Assembly: GCA_000421325.1 (NCBI GenBank)
Contig: ATWQ01000016.1
Location: 1 to 33,174 of the forward strand
Direction: 5' to 3'
Source: an alpha proteobacterium SCGC AAA536-K22
GTDB taxonomy: Bacteria; Pseudomonadota; Alphaproteobacteria; Puniceispirillales; Marisalimonadaceae
DNA: 33,174 nt
Position numbers and translations under genes: made by a program. Numbering within the stretch: the first letter of the stretch is position 1; every line of letters starts with the position of its first letter. The notes under the pieces are model-generated. The model saw nothing but the letters and a program-made list of their open reading frames with translations. It was not told the origin of the DNA and ran no database searches. Shown here piece after piece: positions 20,836-29,003 of this stretch.

Positions 20836-21219
20836 ATGACCTTAGAAAATATTCTTATACTATCTTTTTTGTTAGTTATAGTTCAAATATCTATTCCTGT
20901 AATAATTGACCTTGTGATAATAAATAAAATAAAATTTACATATCTTTTTTCTTCAAGAGACAATGATCAAGATACATCAGAGTTTTTTAGAAGAGCTAGT
21001 AGAGCATTAAGGAATCTATATGAAACATTACCAATTTTTATTGGCTTGGTTTTAATATCAATTATCAAAGAGGTCGATAATTCATCATTGGCATTATTAT
21101 GGTTAATATCAAGAACAATTTACATTCCTCTATATATTTTTGGAATTAATTATTTAAGAACTGGTGCGTGGGCTGTTTCACTAATTTGCCTAATTATGAT
21201 GAGTATTAAATTCTTTTAA
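20836..21219 (+). CDS. MAPEG-family membrane protein
   Basis: This encodes 127 residues with four hydrophobic segments. FFRRASRALRNLYETLPIFIGLVL (about residues 50-73) is the diagnostic MAPEG segment, in which R-A-xx-N-xxE-xxP is conserved; SRTIYIPLYIFGINYLRTGAWAVSL is the second conserved region. Eukaryotic MAPEG proteins (microsomal glutathione S-transferase, leukotriene C4 synthase) are trimeric; bacterial members are inner-membrane proteins of uncertain reaction. TAGGAGA lies about 6 nt before the ATG. Confidence 0.88.
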   Translation: MTLENILILSFLLVIVQISIPVIIDLVIINKIKFTYLFSSRDNDQDTSEFFRRASRALRNLYETLPIFIGLVLISIIKEVDNSSLALLWLISRTIYIPLYIFGINYLRTGAWAVSLICLIMMSIKFF

Positions 21220-21225
21220 GATTAT

Positions 21226-21522
21226 TTAGGATACATGATCCAATATCACATCTCCTGAGAATACAACTTCTTTTGGTGATAAAGAATTTGGTATAGAGTT
21301 ATGCTTTGATAAATATGACCGAACTTCTTTTAAATGTTGCTCATTGTCATATTTCCAAATAGCCGTAACCTGATTTTTTGATGTTCTGTTCTGTATCATC
21401 GTAAAATTAATTTTAAACTTATCTTTCAGCGCATCTTCCATAATTTTTTGGGACATAGCGATAAACATTTCTGCATGCTGATTATTTTGAAATGTTCGAA
21501 CTGTTATTCTCATAATAGACAT
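21226..21522 (-). CDS. Small protein, possible ABM-type dimeric alpha/beta barrel
   Basis: This encodes 98 residues. A strand (MRITVRTF) is followed by a helix (HAEMFIAMSQKIMEDALKD), a strand (INFTMIQNRTSKNQVTAIWKYDN) and a helix (EQHLKEVRSYLSKH), ending in a strand (KEVVFSGDVILDHV). This fits the beta-alpha-beta-beta-alpha-beta pattern of ABM-type proteins, which act as small monooxygenases or ligand sensors. No catalytic residue can be named. The small protein at 139-432 shows the same strand-helix pattern, but the sequence match is faint. It converges on the MAPEG gene with 6 nt between stops. Confidence 0.65.
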   Translation of the reverse strand: MSIMRITVRTFQNNQHAEMFIAMSQKIMEDALKDKFKINFTMIQNRTSKNQVTAIWKYDNEQHLKEVRSYLSKHNSIPNSLSPKEVVFSGDVILDHVS

Positions 21523-21636
21523 AAATAAACCCTAACGAATAATTTTCAACTTCGATTAAAAACATCTTATTAATGATTTGAAGAATTACAAATATTTTAT
21601 ATCATGCAATAAAATTGAAATTGTTAAGAGGAATTT

Positions 21637-22611
21637 ATGGGTAAAGCTATAGTTTTAAGAAATCACGGGAATTCAAATGTTTTAAAATTAGAAGATATTA
21701 TTGTTGAAAAACCAAAAGACAACGAATTACTTATTAGACAAACTGCAATAGGTGTTCACTTTCATGATATTTATGTCAGATCAGGTTTATATAAAACACT
21801 TGAATTACCTGGTATACCGGGTCTTGAAGCAGTAGGCATTGTTGAAAAAGTTGGAAGTGCAAGTTTAGATTTTAAAATTGGAGATAGAATTGTTTATATA
21901 ACTAAGCATTATGGCGCTTATTCAAGTCAAAGAGTAATTGATAGTAAACTTGCTATCAAAATACCTGATTATATTTCTGATGAAGTAATTGCCACCAACT
22001 TTTCAAGAGCTATAACAGTACAAATGTTAATGGAGCAAGTAACTCAAGTAAAACCTACTGATACTATTTTAATTACAGCTGTTACTGGAGGAATTGGGAA
22101 GATTTTTTCTCAATGGGCAAAATCAAAAGGCGCTTGTGTTATTGGAAGTGTAGGAAGTGATGAAAAAGTTTCGTTGGCTCATTCGTTTGGTTGTGACTAC
22201 GTATTTACTTACAACCAACAAGATTTTGTATCTCAAATTAAAGATATAACAAAGGGTAATGGAGTTGATAAAGTTTTTGATTCAGTAGGAAAGGATACTT
22301 TTGAAAACTCTTTTAAAAGTGTAAGCGTTTGTGGACATTTAATAAATTTTGGGCAATCATCTGGTCCGGTGGAACCAGTATCCATGTCATCCCTCGCAAG
22401 TAAATCTCTAACAATTTCAAGGCCTATTCTTTTTGATTACATATCTAATTTGAATATATACAAAAAAATGGCTAATTCCGTTTTTAATACTTTCAAAAAA
22501 AATCAAATCAAAACCTCTAAATTAGAGCCTTATAAACTTGAGGATGCTTCTTTAGCGCATGATGTGCTAGAGTCAAGAAGAGGTGGAGGTAGTGTGTTTT
22601 TAACACCCTAA
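21637..22611 (+). CDS. qor: NADPH:quinone oxidoreductase (zinc-independent MDR)
   Basis: This encodes 324 residues in the quinone-oxidoreductase branch of medium-chain dehydrogenases. The N-terminal catalytic domain contains VHFHDIYVRSGLYK and IPGLEAVGIVEKVG, and lacks the zinc-binding cysteines of alcohol dehydrogenase. ILITAVTGGIGKIFSQWAKSKGA is the NADPH-binding loop (usual AxxGGVG). DKVFDSVGKDTFENSFKSV and LESRRGGGSVFLTP are typical of qor. It reduces quinones or enones with NADPH in the cytoplasm. AGAGGAA sits about 5 nt before the ATG. The rhodanese gene follows after 29 nt, giving a likely operon. Confidence 0.92.
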   Translation: MGKAIVLRNHGNSNVLKLEDIIVEKPKDNELLIRQTAIGVHFHDIYVRSGLYKTLELPGIPGLEAVGIVEKVGSASLDFKIGDRIVYITKHYGAYSSQRVIDSKLAIKIPDYISDEVIATNFSRAITVQMLMEQVTQVKPTDTILITAVTGGIGKIFSQWAKSKGACVIGSVGSDEKVSLAHSFGCDYVFTYNQQDFVSQIKDITKGNGVDKVFDSVGKDTFENSFKSVSVCGHLINFGQSSGPVEPVSMSSLASKSLTISRPILFDYISNLNIYKKMANSVFNTFKKNQIKTSKLEPYKLEDASLAHDVLESRRGGGSVFLTP

Positions 22612-22640
22612 AAATTATATTAAATTTAGAGGTACGACTT

Positions 22641-23531
22641 ATGACAAAAAAATTAACATGGAATAACCCAAATGCAATTATAAGTTGTGGTTGGCTACAT
22701 GATAATTTGAATAATCCAAATATTAGAATATATGATTGTACAACTTATCTACATTACAGGGACAATGATCCAACTTTACCCTATATTGTTGAAAGTGGCA
22801 GAGAAAAATATGAAATGACCCATATTACAAACTCTAGCTTCATGGACCTTCATTTAGATTTATCTGACGAAGCAAGCCCTTACAGGTTTACATTACCTAA
22901 GTTAGAAATACTTGCAGAAAAGTTTAAGAAATTAGGAGTTGGAAGTGATTTTCATATAATTTTATATTCCAGAAATGGTACACAATGGTCTGCTCGTTTA
23001 TGGTGGATGCTTCGATCTGTAGGAGTAGATAATGTAAGCATATTAGATGGAGGGTTTAAGGAATGGAAAAAGAACAACCTGCCTACCTCTCAAACAAGCT
23101 TAACCTATTCTCCATCTAATTTTGAATTCACTCCGAGAGAAAATATTTTTGTTAATAAAGACGTAGTAATTAATGCCATAGACAATCCAGATTATATAAT
23201 ATTAAATTCTTTAACTGCAGATATCCACGAAGGCCAAAACCCTAGATATGGGAGACCTGGGAGAATACCAAGCAGTAAAAATATACCATTTCATAATTTA
23301 TTAGACATTAATACTGGAAAATTTAAACCAATTGAGGAGCTTGAAAAAATATTTGAAACAAACAAAATCTCCAAAAACAAGAATATTGTTAACTATTGTG
23401 GTGGTGGTATAGCTGCGTCTTTGGAAGCTTTTGTTCTATATCAACTAGGGTTTAAAAACATAGTTATTTATGATAACTCCTTACACGAATGGGCTGCCAC
23501 AGATCAAACATTACCAATGGAGAATGATTAA
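22641..23531 (+). CDS. Two-domain sulfurtransferase (thiosulfate/3-mercaptopyruvate type)
   Basis: This encodes 296 residues, two rhodanese domains in tandem. The N-terminal domain (about 8-135) has IRIYDCTTYL, an inactive pseudo-active-site (YSRNGTQWSARLWW) and ILDGGFKEWKKNNLP. The C-terminal domain (about 150-290) carries the catalytic cysteine in NYCGGGIAASLEAFVLYQLG, with GRIPSSKNIPF before it and NSLHEWAATDQTLP after it. The active loop CGGGIA is closer to mercaptopyruvate-type (CGSGVT) than to thiosulfate-type (CRKGVT), but the class is not certain. It transfers sulfane sulfur to thiols or cyanide in the cytoplasm. GAGGT precedes the ATG. Confidence 0.92.
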   Translation: MTKKLTWNNPNAIISCGWLHDNLNNPNIRIYDCTTYLHYRDNDPTLPYIVESGREKYEMTHITNSSFMDLHLDLSDEASPYRFTLPKLEILAEKFKKLGVGSDFHIILYSRNGTQWSARLWWMLRSVGVDNVSILDGGFKEWKKNNLPTSQTSLTYSPSNFEFTPRENIFVNKDVVINAIDNPDYIILNSLTADIHEGQNPRYGRPGRIPSSKNIPFHNLLDINTGKFKPIEELEKIFETNKISKNKNIVNYCGGGIAASLEAFVLYQLGFKNIVIYDNSLHEWAATDQTLPMEND

Positions 23532-23573
23532 AATTTTAAGATATTTCACAAAATTTAGATCAATAGTACAAAA

Positions 23574-24164
23574 ATGTTGAAATGTTCTTTTATTGAAGGT
23601 CCAATATTACATAGATTAAAATACGGCAAAGGTAGAGGTCAAAATTTAGCCAAAGCCGTTGGAATGAAATCCAATAAAAATAGAAACATTATAGATGCAA
23701 CCGCTGGCTTAGGTTACGATTCTTTCATTCTAGCTTCACTTGGAGCAAATGTTACCTTAATAGAACGATCTGAAAAAATATATAAACTACTGCAAGATGG
23801 CATTTCAGAGGGTATGTTGTATGGTGGAGAAATAAGTAAAATTATAGGTAGAATGAATTTAATTTATGGTGACTCAAAAAATATTTTACCTCAATTATCA
23901 CCTGAGGTGATTTTAATAGATACAATGTACAAAGATAGAAAAAAATCAGCACTAGTGAAAAATGACATGAGATTAGTTAGAAAAATAGTGGGTACAGATT
24001 CTGATTATACTGAATTAATAGAAGTAGCCTTGAAATTTGCATTAAATAGAGTTGTTATTAAACAACCAAGATATGCTAAACCCTTAAAAGAAATTAAAGA
24101 ATGCTCTCATCAAATTTTGGGCAGAACTATACGTTATGATGTTCATATGGTAGCTAAGTTTTAA
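23574..24164 (+). CDS. rsmJ: RsmJ-like 16S rRNA m2G methyltransferase
   Basis: This encodes 196 residues. IDATAGLGYDSFILASLGANVTLIERS is the SAM-binding motif of the DUF548/RsmJ family, and YKLLQDGI follows. The most specific part is VILIDTMYKDRKKSALVKNDMRLVRKIVG, matching the DPMYPxxxKSAxVKxxM motif; DTMY replaces the usual DPMY. ALKFALNRVVIKQPRYAKPL and RYDVHMV complete the pattern. In E. coli RsmJ modifies G1516 of 16S rRNA. The protein is shorter than the E. coli form (about 250), lacking the N-terminal extension. It begins 42 nt after the rhodanese gene. Confidence 0.88.
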   Translation: MLKCSFIEGPILHRLKYGKGRGQNLAKAVGMKSNKNRNIIDATAGLGYDSFILASLGANVTLIERSEKIYKLLQDGISEGMLYGGEISKIIGRMNLIYGDSKNILPQLSPEVILIDTMYKDRKKSALVKNDMRLVRKIVGTDSDYTELIEVALKFALNRVVIKQPRYAKPLKEIKECSHQILGRTIRYDVHMVAKF

Positions 24165-24193
24165 CAAAAACTTCATCGCGCCGTACTATTAAT

Positions 24194-25462
24194 ATGGCCT
24201 TAATTTTTATAAAAATATTTATTATTATATGCTTAAGTATCAGTTTAATAAATGATTTTTCAGCACATGCAACGTGCACTAATACTAATAATTGTGGATC
24301 TGACAGTGGTGCCGGTAGTGGGGCTGTATTTCCAGATATAACCTCAGGAGACTTTAATACAGCACATGGTTTTCATGCAGTCGGGATGGATATTACTGAA
24401 GGAAATGCAAATACAGTTGTAGGCTACGAATCAGGAAAACTTATTAATACAGGAGATTACAATACTGCAGTTGGATCAGACAGCTTGGTTATCTTAACAA
24501 GCGGGGACAAAAATACAGCAATTGGTTATAAGTCCGGATCAACTAATGTTGATGGATCTGGAAATATATTTATTGGATATGAAGCAGGACCTACATCTGG
24601 AAGTGTGTCTAATAAACTATTCATTGCCAATAGCGCTGATGATACTCCATTAATATATGGTGATTTTTCTAATAATACGGTGACTGTTAATGACAATTTA
24701 GTAATTACTGGTACTTTTTCGGATGGTAATTATACTTTTGATACTAATGGAAATGTTTCAGGTCTAGGAACAATAAATTCAAGTGACATAACAAGTTCAG
24801 GTAACATTACAGCTAGTGGTTCTTTTATAATAGGGAATGCAAATATTTCAGAGAGTGATTTAGAAACAATTGATAATGTGACTGCTGGAACTGTAGCTGC
24901 CAACAAAGCTGTTGTGGTTGACGGTAACTCTGATATTTCTGGTTTTAGAAATATTACAGCAACTGGAACCATTACAGCAAACACCATAAAAGCAAATACG
25001 ATAACAGATAGCAATGGAGATAGGTTTTTATACAAAGATACTACAAATGATGTTGTTCATATTGGTAAAAATTCATTTCTATTTTATGACGCCCGTACTC
25101 ATGGGAAAGATATAATGGCGTCTTCAACTGGTAACCTTCAAATTGGAAATGATACTTCCAATAGCACCACGGTTGTAGGTGATCTAATAATACAAGAACC
25201 AAGTCAATCAAATCACGCAGCAACAAGAAGGTATGCTGATAAAGTAAGTCTTATGGCAACTACTTTGGACACTCGCCTACCCCTATATGGAAACAAACAT
25301 TCTTTAAATTTAAGTAGTGCATCTACAAATAATGAAATTGCCTTTGGGCTAAATTTTGTTGGAATTTACGATGGGTTACATCTTCCTTTAGACTTTTCAT
25401 TCGGTAGCGCAGTTTCTGGAGATTATAATATGGGTAAATTTTCTTTGGGGATGTCATGGTAA
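24194..25462 (+). CDS. YadA-like trimeric autotransporter/surface adhesin-like protein
   Basis: This encodes 422 residues. A signal peptide (1-27, ending SAHA) is followed by CTNTNNCGSDSG. Residues 45-135 contain about four to five head-type repeats (GDFNTAHGFHA, GNANTVVGYESG, GDYNTAVGSDSL, GDKNTAIGYKSG, GNIFIGYEAG) as in YadA heads. A long stalk-like region follows (NITASGSF, LETIDNVTAGTVAANKAVVV), resembling parts of marine phage and bacterial fibre proteins. The C-terminus (about 360-422) has alternating strands and ends LGMSW with an aromatic C-terminal residue, as in outer-membrane anchors. The assembly would be a trimeric adhesin on the cell surface. TACTAT (24184-24189) lies 4 nt before the ATG. 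It overlaps the next gene by 7 nt. Confidence 0.75.
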   Translation: MALIFIKIFIIICLSISLINDFSAHATCTNTNNCGSDSGAGSGAVFPDITSGDFNTAHGFHAVGMDITEGNANTVVGYESGKLINTGDYNTAVGSDSLVILTSGDKNTAIGYKSGSTNVDGSGNIFIGYEAGPTSGSVSNKLFIANSADDTPLIYGDFSNNTVTVNDNLVITGTFSDGNYTFDTNGNVSGLGTINSSDITSSGNITASGSFIIGNANISESDLETIDNVTAGTVAANKAVVVDGNSDISGFRNITATGTITANTIKANTITDSNGDRFLYKDTTNDVVHIGKNSFLFYDARTHGKDIMASSTGNLQIGNDTSNSTTVVGDLIIQEPSQSNHAATRRYADKVSLMATTLDTRLPLYGNKHSLNLSSASTNNEIAFGLNFVGIYDGLHLPLDFSFGSAVSGDYNMGKFSLGMSW

Positions 25463-25800
25463 AACTTTTAATTTTTATATTACTAAGCACAACCATTATG
25501 AATAAAACATATGCAGCATCAAATAATCTTTTTTTTACAGGAGCACAATTATTAACCTACTGTAAAAGTGATAATTCATACGAAAAAGGTATTTGTGATG
25601 GTTACATAATTGCTGTTAACGATGTCATTTTTAGCATTGATGAGAAAAAGACTAAGATTTGTGTACCACAAAATTTATCTATTAAAAAAATTAGATTATC
25701 TGTTCTTAGTTTTATAATAGATAATGCTGAACTAATGAGTGTTGAAGCTAATAAAGTTGTAGGAAAGTTTTTTGTTAATAATTTTGAATGCAAGAACTGA
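25456..25800 (+). CDS. Rap1a/Tai-like periplasmic protein
   Basis: This encodes 114 residues. Residues 1-20 are a signal peptide (LLIFILLSTTIMNKTYAAS). The mature part follows the Rap1a/Tai domain: FFTGAQLLTYCKSDNSYEKGICDGYIIAVNDVIF with the paired cysteines, then KICVPQNLSIKKIR and ELMSVEANKVVGKFFVNNFEC. Cysteine positions fit two disulfide bonds. The domain was named for immunity proteins of type VI amidase effectors but is widespread outside such systems. No amidase or type VI gene is near. The ATG sits inside the last codons of the adhesin gene (ATGTCATGGTAA), so translation is coupled to it. Confidence 0.78.
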   Translation: MVKLLIFILLSTTIMNKTYAASNNLFFTGAQLLTYCKSDNSYEKGICDGYIIAVNDVIFSIDEKKTKICVPQNLSIKKIRLSVLSFIIDNAELMSVEANKVVGKFFVNNFECKN

Positions 25801-25887
25801 ATTTTCTAAAAATATATTTAGATGATGAAATTAAATATATTCATATAAGTGCCGTAATATATAATGTAAGAAAATTTGAGATTTATA

Positions 25888-26415
25888 ATGGGTAAAATAG
25901 TTCTACTAACATTCTTGCTAGTTGTTTTGTCTAGTTGTCATCAAGGTTCATCATATATATCAAGATATGGTCAAAGTATTGTATTGAATCCAGATCAGAA
26001 ACAAACAACAGTAGGAACTACAGAAACTATTTCAGACCAAAAATTAACTAGTTTAGTTAAGCCTAATACGTCTCCTTCAAAGATAAAAAAACCCTACACA
26101 GATCATTTTAAAGATATTGATTTTTCATCAACTAAATTTTTAAAGGGAAATGCTGACTGCGTTGACATTATAAGAGTAAAAGTTATCGGAAGTTTAAGCT
26201 ATGATGAATTAATGTATGAGCTTAAAAAAAGAGCTAAAACAATGGGGGGTAATGCTATTGGAATTCAAGATTTAAATGAGAAGAAAGAAGTTACCTTCAC
26301 TAACCAAAGAACAGCCAAAAAAAATAGTGATGATGTTATAGATACTTTAATAAAAGAGACAAATCTTTTATCTAGCGTAACAGCCGATATTTTTAAATGT
26401 AAATCAAATATTTAA
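25888..26415 (+). CDS. Lipoprotein with a DUF4156/RcsF-like domain
   Basis: This encodes 175 residues from ATG 25888 (a TTG four codons upstream is possible). The signal peptide has lipobox LSSC at residues 14-17. Residues 20-75 are a Ser/Thr/Lys-rich linker. From about residue 76, KFLKGNADCVDIIRVKVIGSL, the helix YDELMYELKKRAKTMGGNAIGIQDL and the C-terminal SVTADIFKC resemble the small beta-alpha-beta domain shared by RcsF/DUF4156 lipoproteins, with one cysteine near each end. It would be anchored in a membrane facing the periplasm. The role is unknown; stress sensing as in RcsF is not implied. TAATAT (25856-25861) is a candidate -10. Confidence 0.68.
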   Translation: MGKIVLLTFLLVVLSSCHQGSSYISRYGQSIVLNPDQKQTTVGTTETISDQKLTSLVKPNTSPSKIKKPYTDHFKDIDFSSTKFLKGNADCVDIIRVKVIGSLSYDELMYELKKRAKTMGGNAIGIQDLNEKKEVTFTNQRTAKKNSDDVIDTLIKETNLLSSVTADIFKCKSNI

Positions 26416-26457
26416 TTTAAAAGTTGTTAAAAAAACCATTAATATTTAAATTAAATA

Positions 26458-26661
26458 ATGAAATTTTTTATTTTAATATTATGCTTTTTATTGCCATTCT
26501 TACTTGCATATTTAGTTAAGGTTAATGATTTAGAGTGGTACTATATTTTAATAATCATTATTACATTTGGGATATTAGTTGCAAGTTATCTAGTCAAAAA
26601 TAATGAAAGAAATCAATATTCTTGGAAAAACTTTATACTAAAAAATAAACAGAAAAAATAA
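26458..26661 (+). CDS. 67-residue two-span membrane protein
   Basis: Hydrophobic segments at about residues 2-21 and 28-46 are separated by VNDLEWYY. The tail after the second is polar and basic (ERNQYSWKNFILKNKQKK), so the C-terminus is likely cytoplasmic. It starts 43 nt after the lipoprotein gene, with no clear ribosome site. Family not recognised. It converges with the gene at 26664 and leaves only 2 nt between stops. Confidence 0.5.
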   Translation: MKFFILILCFLLPFLLAYLVKVNDLEWYYILIIIITFGILVASYLVKNNERNQYSWKNFILKNKQKK

Positions 26662-26663
26662 TT

Positions 26664-27071
26664 TTACGTAAAAGTATTTACTAGGTTCATAGCTATAGCA
26701 GTACAACTTACAGCAGAGCCAATCATTATTGCCCTATCTCCCCACTGCATTCCAACATAAATCCATCCTACACAGCTAACTATATATGCTAATTGACCAT
26801 AAAAAGTTAAAGATGCACTGATTAAGAAAATACCTGCAACGGCCAACAACATTGACATCCATTTTACATACCAGTCTGTAGTTCCTGTAGGTGTGGTTGG
26901 CTTTATCTCGTCATATTCTGTTTGAAGTTCTTCTAATTCCTGTTTAAGTCTTTTTTTCTCATGAGACAATTCCATAGCTAATCTACCAGCCTTCGTCATG
27001 CTACTACCTGCAAGTTGCGAATTTGAGTCATTTACTTGATCAGAAATCACTGTAACATTTTTATCTTCCAT
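26664..27071 (-). CDS. Membrane protein with N-terminal coiled coil
   Basis: This encodes 135 residues. Residues 1-30 are polar. KKRLKQELEELQTEYDEIK (about residues 39-57) is a clear coiled-coil heptad region. Two hydrophobic segments follow (about residues 72-93 and 96-125, with a short polar break), ending in a small polar tail NTFT. The coiled coil probably mediates oligomerisation on the cytoplasmic side. A ribosome-site-like AGGG precedes the ATG. I know no named family for it. Confidence 0.65.
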   Translation of the reverse strand: MEDKNVTVISDQVNDSNSQLAGSSMTKAGRLAMELSHEKKRLKQELEELQTEYDEIKPTTPTGTTDWYVKWMSMLLAVAGIFLISASLTFYGQLAYIVSCVGWIYVGMQWGDRAIMIGSAVSCTAIAMNLVNTFT

Positions 27072-27197
27072 GATTTTACCCTACAAAGAATTATAATTTT
27101 GAGCTATTATTACGTTTCTAAAAATTTGTCAAAAAATATTTCACAATGTCTAAAATTAAATTACATTAATTATTGTAAATTAAATGGATATTAAAAT

Positions 27198-27690
27198 ATG
27201 AAATGGAATAGTGGTACTTTATTATACATACATGTGGCACCCAAAGCTTCTGCAAACATGGTTGAATTAGATGAAGCAGAGTTAATAGAAGGTAAAGGAA
27301 TTGTAAGTGATCGTTATTATAATGAAACAGGTACTTATTCTCCAATTCCTGACATAAGAGAGGTAACATTAATTGAAAAAGAAGTTTTAGATTCATTAGC
27401 GGCTAATCAACCCCCCCCTTCAGGATAAACCAATAATTTTAAAACCTATTGAACATAGGCGTAATCTTACAACTTCTGGTGTTCCTTTAAATTATCTTGT
27501 TGGTAAAAAGTTTCAAATTGGAGAAGTTATTTTAAAAGGTGGACGACTAAACTTTCCATGTAAATATTTAGCCGATCTTCTAAAAAAACCACTAGTGTTA
27601 CCTTTGTATAACAGATCAGGTTTGAATTGTTCGATTGAGAAAGGTGGCTTGATTAAAAAGGGTGACAAAATCATTCAACTTGAGGATTAA
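27198..27690 (+). pseudogene. MOSC-domain protein gene interrupted at a C8 tract
   Basis: The first frame (27198-27428) encodes the N-terminal half of a MOSC domain (YIHVAPKASANMVELDEAELI, KGIVSDRYYNETG, REVTLIEKEVLDSL). It then runs into eight consecutive C bases (27411-27418) and stops. Reading in the frame reached by one C fewer gives the second half through to 27690: IEHRRNLTTSGVPLNYLVGKKF, VILKGGRLNFPCKYLADLLKK with the conserved Cys, and KGGLIKKGDKI. Together they make a complete MOSC domain of about 163 residues. MOSC proteins transfer sulfur or bind molybdenum cofactor. It is either a recent frameshift, a phase-variable tract or a sequencing error. Confidence 0.85.
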
Positions 27691-28895
27691 CTCCAAAATG
27701 AGGAAATACCCCAACCACTTATTGATAATATAAAAACTGCAAGCCATTGTGGAACTTTCGTAAAAAACAAAACTACAAAAGCAATTGTAATTAGCATTAT
27801 ATCTTCTAATCCACGTAATGACGATAAAATTATAGGATCATAGAAAGCCGCAACTAACAAACCAATAACGCTTGCGTTAACACCCTTAAAAGCTCTAATG
27901 ATAATATCCATTTCTTTTAACTCTTGCCAAATAGGCAAAATGCCAATAACAAGTAAAAAAGAAGGCAGAAAAATAAAAAACAAACAAAGTAAACTTATTA
28001 ATAAAATACTAAATTCGCTTTTAAAAAAAATCCCTAAATACGAAGAAAAGGTAAACAAGGGCCCCGGTATTGCCTGAGCAGCACCATAGCCTGCAAGAAA
28101 AATATCTTTTTCAATGATCCCTGAGGAAACAAACTCCTCTTGTAATAATGGTAAAACAACATGCCCACCACCAAATACTAAAGATCCAATTTTAAAAAAA
28201 CTAGAAGCTAAATTGAGAATATGTGAATCTAACGTTTCACTTAAAAAAGGTAATAAAAAAAGTAAAGAGAAAAACAAAAATAAAGATAAAAGACTCAATA
28301 ATTTAATTTTAAATTTTAATTTTTTTTTAATTTCACTTTGTTTTTCATTTTTATATATTATCAGTCCTAAAAAACCACTGAATACCAAACATAAAAATTG
28401 ATTTAATGAAGAAGGAAAAAGAACCAATATTGCCGTTGTAATAGATACTATAATATAACCAAAATAGTCTTTTAATAAATTTTTCCCCATTCCCAAAATT
28501 GCTTGTAGAACAATAACCACAACTATTGCTTTTAAGCCTTGAAGAGCACCATGAGAAATAGAATTATCAAGATTTAAAATCGTATATCCAAAAATCATTA
28601 AAATTATGGCAGATGGGAAGGTAAAACCAAGCCAAGCTAGGATAGATCCACTAACACCTTTAAAATGATAACCAATAGAAATGCCTACTTGGCTAGATGA
28701 AGGTCCAGGCAAAAAATTACATAAAGAAACAAAGTCTATATATGTTTTTTCATCCAACCATTTTTTTTGTTTAACAAAAACATTTCTGAAATAGCCAATA
28801 TGAGCTATTGGACCTCCAAATGATGTCAAGCCTAGCAAAAAAAATGAAAAGAAAAGATCTGCATGAGTTATATTTTCTTTTTTTTTAGTTTCCAC
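27687..28895 (-). CDS. chrA: Chromate transporter ChrA
   Basis: This encodes 402 residues, the two-domain long-chain form. The N-terminal half has the CHR motif region (LGLTSFGGPIAHIGYFRNVFV, DFVSLCNFLPGPSSSQVGISIGY). The C-terminal half repeats the same pattern (SLVFGGGHVVLPLLQEEFV and LAGYGAAQAIPGPLFTFSSYLG), each with FGG and PGP. About ten to twelve membrane segments are visible. Long ChrA proteins efflux chromate by proton motive force; in organisms not exposed to chromate they may move other oxyanions. Its start is a GTG at 28895 with AAGGA upstream. Its stop overlaps the MOSC gene by 4 nt. Confidence 0.92.
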   Translation of the reverse strand: METKKKENITHADLFFSFFLLGLTSFGGPIAHIGYFRNVFVKQKKWLDEKTYIDFVSLCNFLPGPSSSQVGISIGYHFKGVSGSILAWLGFTFPSAIILMIFGYTILNLDNSISHGALQGLKAIVVVIVLQAILGMGKNLLKDYFGYIIVSITTAILVLFPSSLNQFLCLVFSGFLGLIIYKNEKQSEIKKKLKFKIKLLSLLSLFLFFSLLFLLPFLSETLDSHILNLASSFFKIGSLVFGGGHVVLPLLQEEFVSSGIIEKDIFLAGYGAAQAIPGPLFTFSSYLGIFFKSEFSILLISLLCLFFIFLPSFLLVIGILPIWQELKEMDIIIRAFKGVNASVIGLLVAAFYDPIILSSLRGLEDIMLITIAFVVLFFTKVPQWLAVFILSISGWGISSFWS

Positions 28896-29003
28896 AAAAA
28901 ATCCTTAAAGGTTTGGGTTCAACTTAAAATATATCAATATTTGATTACATTAATATTATATTTGTTCTAAGCTTAAGATATTAAAAAAGATAGGACTCAA
29001 TTT

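Noticed and set aside
24730-25035. A 101-residue frame antisense to the adhesin
   Set aside because: It is a shadow of the low-complexity repeats of the adhesin; no ribosome site or promoter.
25456-25800. Rap1a/Tai-like protein as evidence of a type VI secretion effector-immunity pair
   Set aside because: There is no amidase effector, VgrG, Hcp or other type VI gene in the window, and the domain is common outside such systems.
28114-28401. A + strand frame inside chrA
   Set aside because: It is antisense to a clear transporter gene and lysine/asparagine-rich as expected from the complement of hydrophobic codons.
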